Shown one piece after another: positions 12,223-14,279 of a DNA stretch of 14,279 bases (within the stretch, counting starts at the first letter, position 1; each line of letters opens with the position of its first letter). Position numbers and translations under genes: made by a program. The DNA comes from Victivallis vadensis (GTDB lineage: Bacteria; Verrucomicrobiota; Lentisphaeria; Victivallales; GWF2-50-93): the NCBI GenBank assembly GCA_020718525.1, contig DYRX01000072.1, positions 1 to 14,279 of the forward strand, given 5' to 3'. Below the pieces are notes generated by a model. That model worked only from the letters and a program-made list of their open reading frames with translations, was not told the origin of the DNA and ran no database searches.

Positions 12223-13277
12223 TTTATTCCATTCCTCCTTGCGGCGCAGTCAATGATTTTGCCCAGCATCTGCGGGTAGGAATACCCGGCGCTTCTTGCC
12301 GCCTTGGGAAAACATGAGTTGTCTTCGGGATTCGGAAGAATTCCCGGAAGAGGATTGATCTCGATTACCTGCGGGTTTCCTTCGGAATCGAGCCTGATGT
12401 CGGTTCTGCACCAGTCGCGTATCCCCATCGCGGAGACAGTCCTGCGAATGAGCTTTTCAATTTTGGCCTTCAGCGGCTTCGAGAGCTTTGCCGGACAGTC
12501 GAATATTTTGAGCGGCTTTTCGGGACGGTCCCAGATCCATTTCGCCTCGTATGAATAGATCGGCCAGGCGCCGCTTGGGAGTTCAGAATGGCAGATCTCG
12601 ACAGGCGGAAGAATTTCCATCCCGTCTCCGTTGCCAATAGTGGCGACGGTGAATTCCCGCCCAAGAATGAGCTCCTCCACTATCGCCGCCTGGGAATACT
12701 GCCTGAAATTGTTTTCTATCTTCGCCCGGAGAGACTCGAAATCCTTTACGACCGAATCGTTGAAGACTCCCTTACTGCTCCCTTCGCAGTTTGGCTTGAC
12801 GATTGCTGGGAAACGAAGCTTCTTGAGCGCGGACAGGGACATTTCTTCCGAGACAAGGACGAATTTTGGAGTCGCTATGCCGTGAAACGAGAGAAGCTCC
12901 TTGCATTTTGCCTTGTTGAGGCAGACGGCAAGAACTAGCGGGTCCGAGCCGGTATATGGAATGCAGAGCTTTTCGCAGAGAGTGGGGACATAAGACTCGC
13001 GGGATGCGCCGAAAAGGCCTTCCGCCATATTGAAGACAAGCTGGGGCGGGTCGCATCTAAGACGAGAGCACAAGTCGGCATCCGCCTCGTATCCGCGCAG
13101 ATCATGGCCAAGCGAAGAAATTGCCTGAAGAACAGAATCTATCGTCGCGGAACTGTCGCCCTCCGCGAAGAAGTCAGTAGGGGGAGGTTCGTCTTCACCC
13201 GAAAACTGCCTGCCGCCAAACTCGGCAAACTCCTTTTCGAGCCCTTCTTTTGTGCTATATGTGACTGCGACCTTCAA
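12219..13277 (-). CDS. ATP-grasp ligase, D-Ala-D-Ala ligase-like (first of a tandem pair)
   Basis: A 352-residue ATP-grasp enzyme and the first gene of the minus-strand operon. It shows LVFNMAEGLFGASRES (80-95) and IPYTGSD (106-112) in the N-terminal domain, then FPAIVKPNCEGSSKGV (156-171, ATP-binding Lys and phosphate loop), EELILGREFTVA (201-212), CRTDIRLD (290-297) and EINPLPG (306-312), which is closer to the Ddl metal motif E-x-N-x-x-PG than the second ligase. YSYEAKW (241-247) and CPAK (261-264) recur in the downstream paralog. The only canonical start in the frame is TTG at 13277; the frame is open for 13 codons above it without ATG or GTG, and there is no good ribosome site, so weak initiation or leaderless translation is possible. 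It overlaps the next gene by ATGA. Probably an amino acid or peptide ligase; cell-wall D-Ala-D-Ala synthesis is less likely from context. Confidence 0.87.
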   Translation of the reverse strand: MKVAVTYSTKEGLEKEFAEFGGRQFSGEDEPPPTDFFAEGDSSATIDSVLQAISSLGHDLRGYEADADLCSRLRCDPPQLVFNMAEGLFGASRESYVPTLCEKLCIPYTGSDPLVLAVCLNKAKCKELLSFHGIATPKFVLVSEEMSLSALKKLRFPAIVKPNCEGSSKGVFNDSVVKDFESLRAKIENNFRQYSQAAIVEELILGREFTVATIGNGDGMEILPPVEICHSELPSGAWPIYSYEAKWIWDRPEKPLKIFDCPAKLSKPLKAKIEKLIRRTVSAMGIRDWCRTDIRLDSEGNPQVIEINPLPGILPNPEDNSCFPKAARSAGYSYPQMLGKIIDCAARRNGIK

Positions 13278-13312
13278 TTTAATTCTGCTTGTAAAATGTT
13301 GAGTATTAAGAA

Positions 13313-13339
13313 CTTATAGTTAATCGCGATTCAATCGCG
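13313..13339 (-). promoter_or_regulatory. Candidate promoter and operator of the ligase-aminomutase operon
   Basis: On the minus strand a -10-like TATAAG (13313-13318) lies 35 bases before the TTG start. Immediately upstream of it is a perfect palindrome, CGCGATT-C-AATCGCG (13325-13339), placed where the spacer and -35 would be. No good -35 hexamer is visible. A palindrome at this position is typical of a repressor or activator site, so the operon may be under specific control, but no regulator gene is present in the window. Confidence 0.35.
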
Positions 13340-13636
13340 GGACTTTTCACGGATACATGTGCAGAGTGTCTTCAACGTGCTTCAAAGATGCTTCAGATGT
13401 CTTCATTCCCCCGAGGAAGGCGCATGGCGTGGAGATTGCGGGCGCCGCTGTGTAAACGCATATGGCAAGGCGAGATTCATTTTTTTTGCTAAATCGCTCT
13501 TCTGTCGTCATTGTTTCGAAGCCAAACCTTTTCCATGATTTTAAACTGACACCAATTCGCATGTCTCTAAAATTAGCTGAGCCTGAAAAATAACAACTGC
13601 ATATTTAATTTTTTTTTGATTTTTTTTTATGTCATT

Positions 13637-13655
13637 GCAAAGACGCGGTCTTTGC
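13637..13655. repeat. Perfect inverted repeat, 8-base arms
   Basis: GCAAAGAC (13637-13644) and GTCTTTGC (13648-13655) around a GCG centre. T tracts lie before it on the plus strand, so it does not have the order of an intrinsic terminator in either direction. It is about 150 bases upstream of the prepilin start and could be a protein-binding site or a processing hairpin. Confidence 0.45.
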
Positions 13656-13759
13656 TGGGAAAATCGCCATCGGGATGCCTGCGTTTTCACTTGCGCCCAG
13701 ACAAACAGCCTCTTCGCTGAAAGGCAGATTTCTCCGGGCAACGAAGGAGCCGTGCACTG

Positions 13760-13772
13760 GCATGATTCATGC
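13760..13772. repeat. Perfect palindrome just upstream of the prepilin gene
   Basis: GCATGA-T-TCATGC, two 6-base arms around one base, 33 bases before the ATG at 13806 and followed by TTTTAT. The position fits an operator or a small leader hairpin of the prepilin gene. No convincing promoter hexamers flank it. Confidence 0.35.
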
Positions 13773-13805
13773 TTTTATCGAGCAAACAGCAAGCGGGAGA
13801 CTGCG

Positions 13806-14279
13806 ATGAAAAAACATTCCTTCACGCTGATAGAGCTTCTCGTGACGACAGCAATAATAGCGATACTTGCCGGACTTCTTCTTCCCACTCTTTCGCTGGT
13901 GAAAGAAAAAGCAAGGAAAATTCTGTGCACTGGAAATCTCAAGCAGATGGGGCTTTCCGTGAGGGTTTACAGCGAAGACTATGCAGGAGAGGCTCCTCCC
14001 CTCCTCTACAACAGCCACCATTGGTCGCACGGAGACTACGCATACATTGGAAATCGCTGGGATGGGCATGGAATCATGTGGGCAGAAGACTACTTGAAGG
14101 CAGACAATGTATTTTTCTGCTGGAGCAATCAATACAGCGACTTGAAATCGGCGCAGTCGAAATTTGTCCCTTCCCCTGTGAACGGAACGAGAATAATGAC
14201 CAGCTATGTTTACAGAGATCCTTCCTACTCCGGATGGAACTCCTACCACCCGATTTGGGAAAAGACGAAATGGAGGACT
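13806..14279 (+). CDS. Prepilin-like protein with type II/IV N-terminal cleavage domain (3' partial)
   Basis: An open frame runs off the right edge after 158 codons with no stop. The N-terminus is a class III signal: MKKHSF, then TLIELLVTTAIIAILAGLLL (7-26), with the conserved Glu at position 5 of the mature protein (FTLIE). Cleavage by a prepilin peptidase is expected before Phe6, and the segment to about residue 30 is the hydrophobic helix. It is followed by KARKILCTGNLKQMGLSVRVYSEDYAGEAPP in two overlapping blocks (about 38-68), the common start of pseudopilin-like proteins multiplied in Lentisphaerota and Planctomycetota. The rest is rich in Trp and Tyr. It probably sits on the periplasmic side of the membrane, as a pseudopilin or secreted-structure subunit, or has a domesticated role; function is unknown. 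GGGAG lies 6 bases before the ATG. Confidence 0.9.
   Translation, partial: MKKHSFTLIELLVTTAIIAILAGLLLPTLSLVKEKARKILCTGNLKQMGLSVRVYSEDYAGEAPPLLYNSHHWSHGDYAYIGNRWDGHGIMWAEDYLKADNVFFCWSNQYSDLKSAQSKFVPSPVNGTRIMTSYVYRDPSYSGWNSYHPIWEKTKWRT

Larger units (their letters stand above)
13278..13805. other. Divergent intergenic region with palindromes and T tracts
   Basis: This 528-base region separates the minus-strand ligase operon from the plus-strand prepilin gene and must hold both promoters. It contains three separate short palindromes, listed on their own, and two long T tracts at about 13608-13628 on the plus strand. A minus-strand frame at 13347-13562 could encode 71 residues ending FLGGMKTSEASLKHVEDTL. 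I do not recognise it, its ribosome site is weak, and its tail only faintly recalls an oxidoreductase C-terminus, so it is not called a gene. Confidence 0.6.

Noticed and set aside
3190..13277. Many plus-strand open frames antisense to the operon
   Set aside because: They are shadows of the real minus-strand genes, with no family motifs or ribosome sites.
13347..13562. 71-residue minus-strand frame ending FLGGMKTSEASLKHVEDTL
   Set aside because: No good ribosome site, no recognisable family, and it lies in a region with regulatory palindromes. The tail resembles an oxidoreductase end only faintly.
13541..13741. 66-residue minus-strand frame across the T tracts
   Set aside because: Encodes Lys/Ile runs from homopolymers, with no family resemblance or ribosome site.

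Overview
The window looks like chromosomal DNA from a bacterium of the PVC group, most likely Lentisphaerota/Victivallales. The clearest clue is the gene running off the right edge. It has a type II/IV prepilin N-terminus followed by a globular part starting NLKQMGL...YSEDY.G..P, a protein type present in very many copies in those genomes. The Gfo/Idh/MocA oxidoreductase with a cysteine cluster fits the same group. The assignment rests on protein style only.

Layout. (i) 1-967, minus strand: a complete NAD kinase overlapping the tail of a SpoU-family RNA methyltransferase that has lost its 5' part. (ii) 968-2455, plus strand: a Gfo/Idh/MocA oxidoreductase with its own upstream region. (iii) 2456-2530: two hairpins between convergent genes. 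(iv) 2531-13277, minus strand: seven genes, read from right to left: ATP-grasp ligase, a second ATP-grasp ligase, GNAT acetyltransferase, KamA-type radical-SAM aminomutase, STAS-domain protein, a two-module NRPS (A-T-C-A-T-TE), and an Sfp-type phosphopantetheinyl transferase. (v) 13278-13805: a divergent intergenic region with three short palindromes and long T tracts. (vi) 13806 to the edge, plus strand: prepilin-like protein, partial.

The seven-gene run is the interesting part. The two ligases, the acetyltransferase and the aminomutase are tightly packed (4-base ATGA overlaps and one 20-base gap), so they form one operon. Together they have the parts to make a beta-amino acid (probably beta-lysine, because KamA keeps the lysine-binding aspartates), acetylate an amine, and form one or two amide bonds with ATP. 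Downstream, after gaps of about 120 bases on each side of a small STAS gene, comes a self-contained dipeptide NRPS coupled by ATGA to its own carrier-protein activating enzyme. By eye, the second adenylation domain carries a code close to the glycine code. The first is ambiguous but keeps the Asp that reads an alpha-amino group. The NRPS alone therefore predicts an X-Gly dipeptide released by a thioesterase. Whether the aminomutase/ligase genes and the NRPS serve one product is inference from strand and proximity.

I saw no tRNA, rRNA, CRISPR array, insertion sequence or phage gene. All calls are by eye, without database searches.
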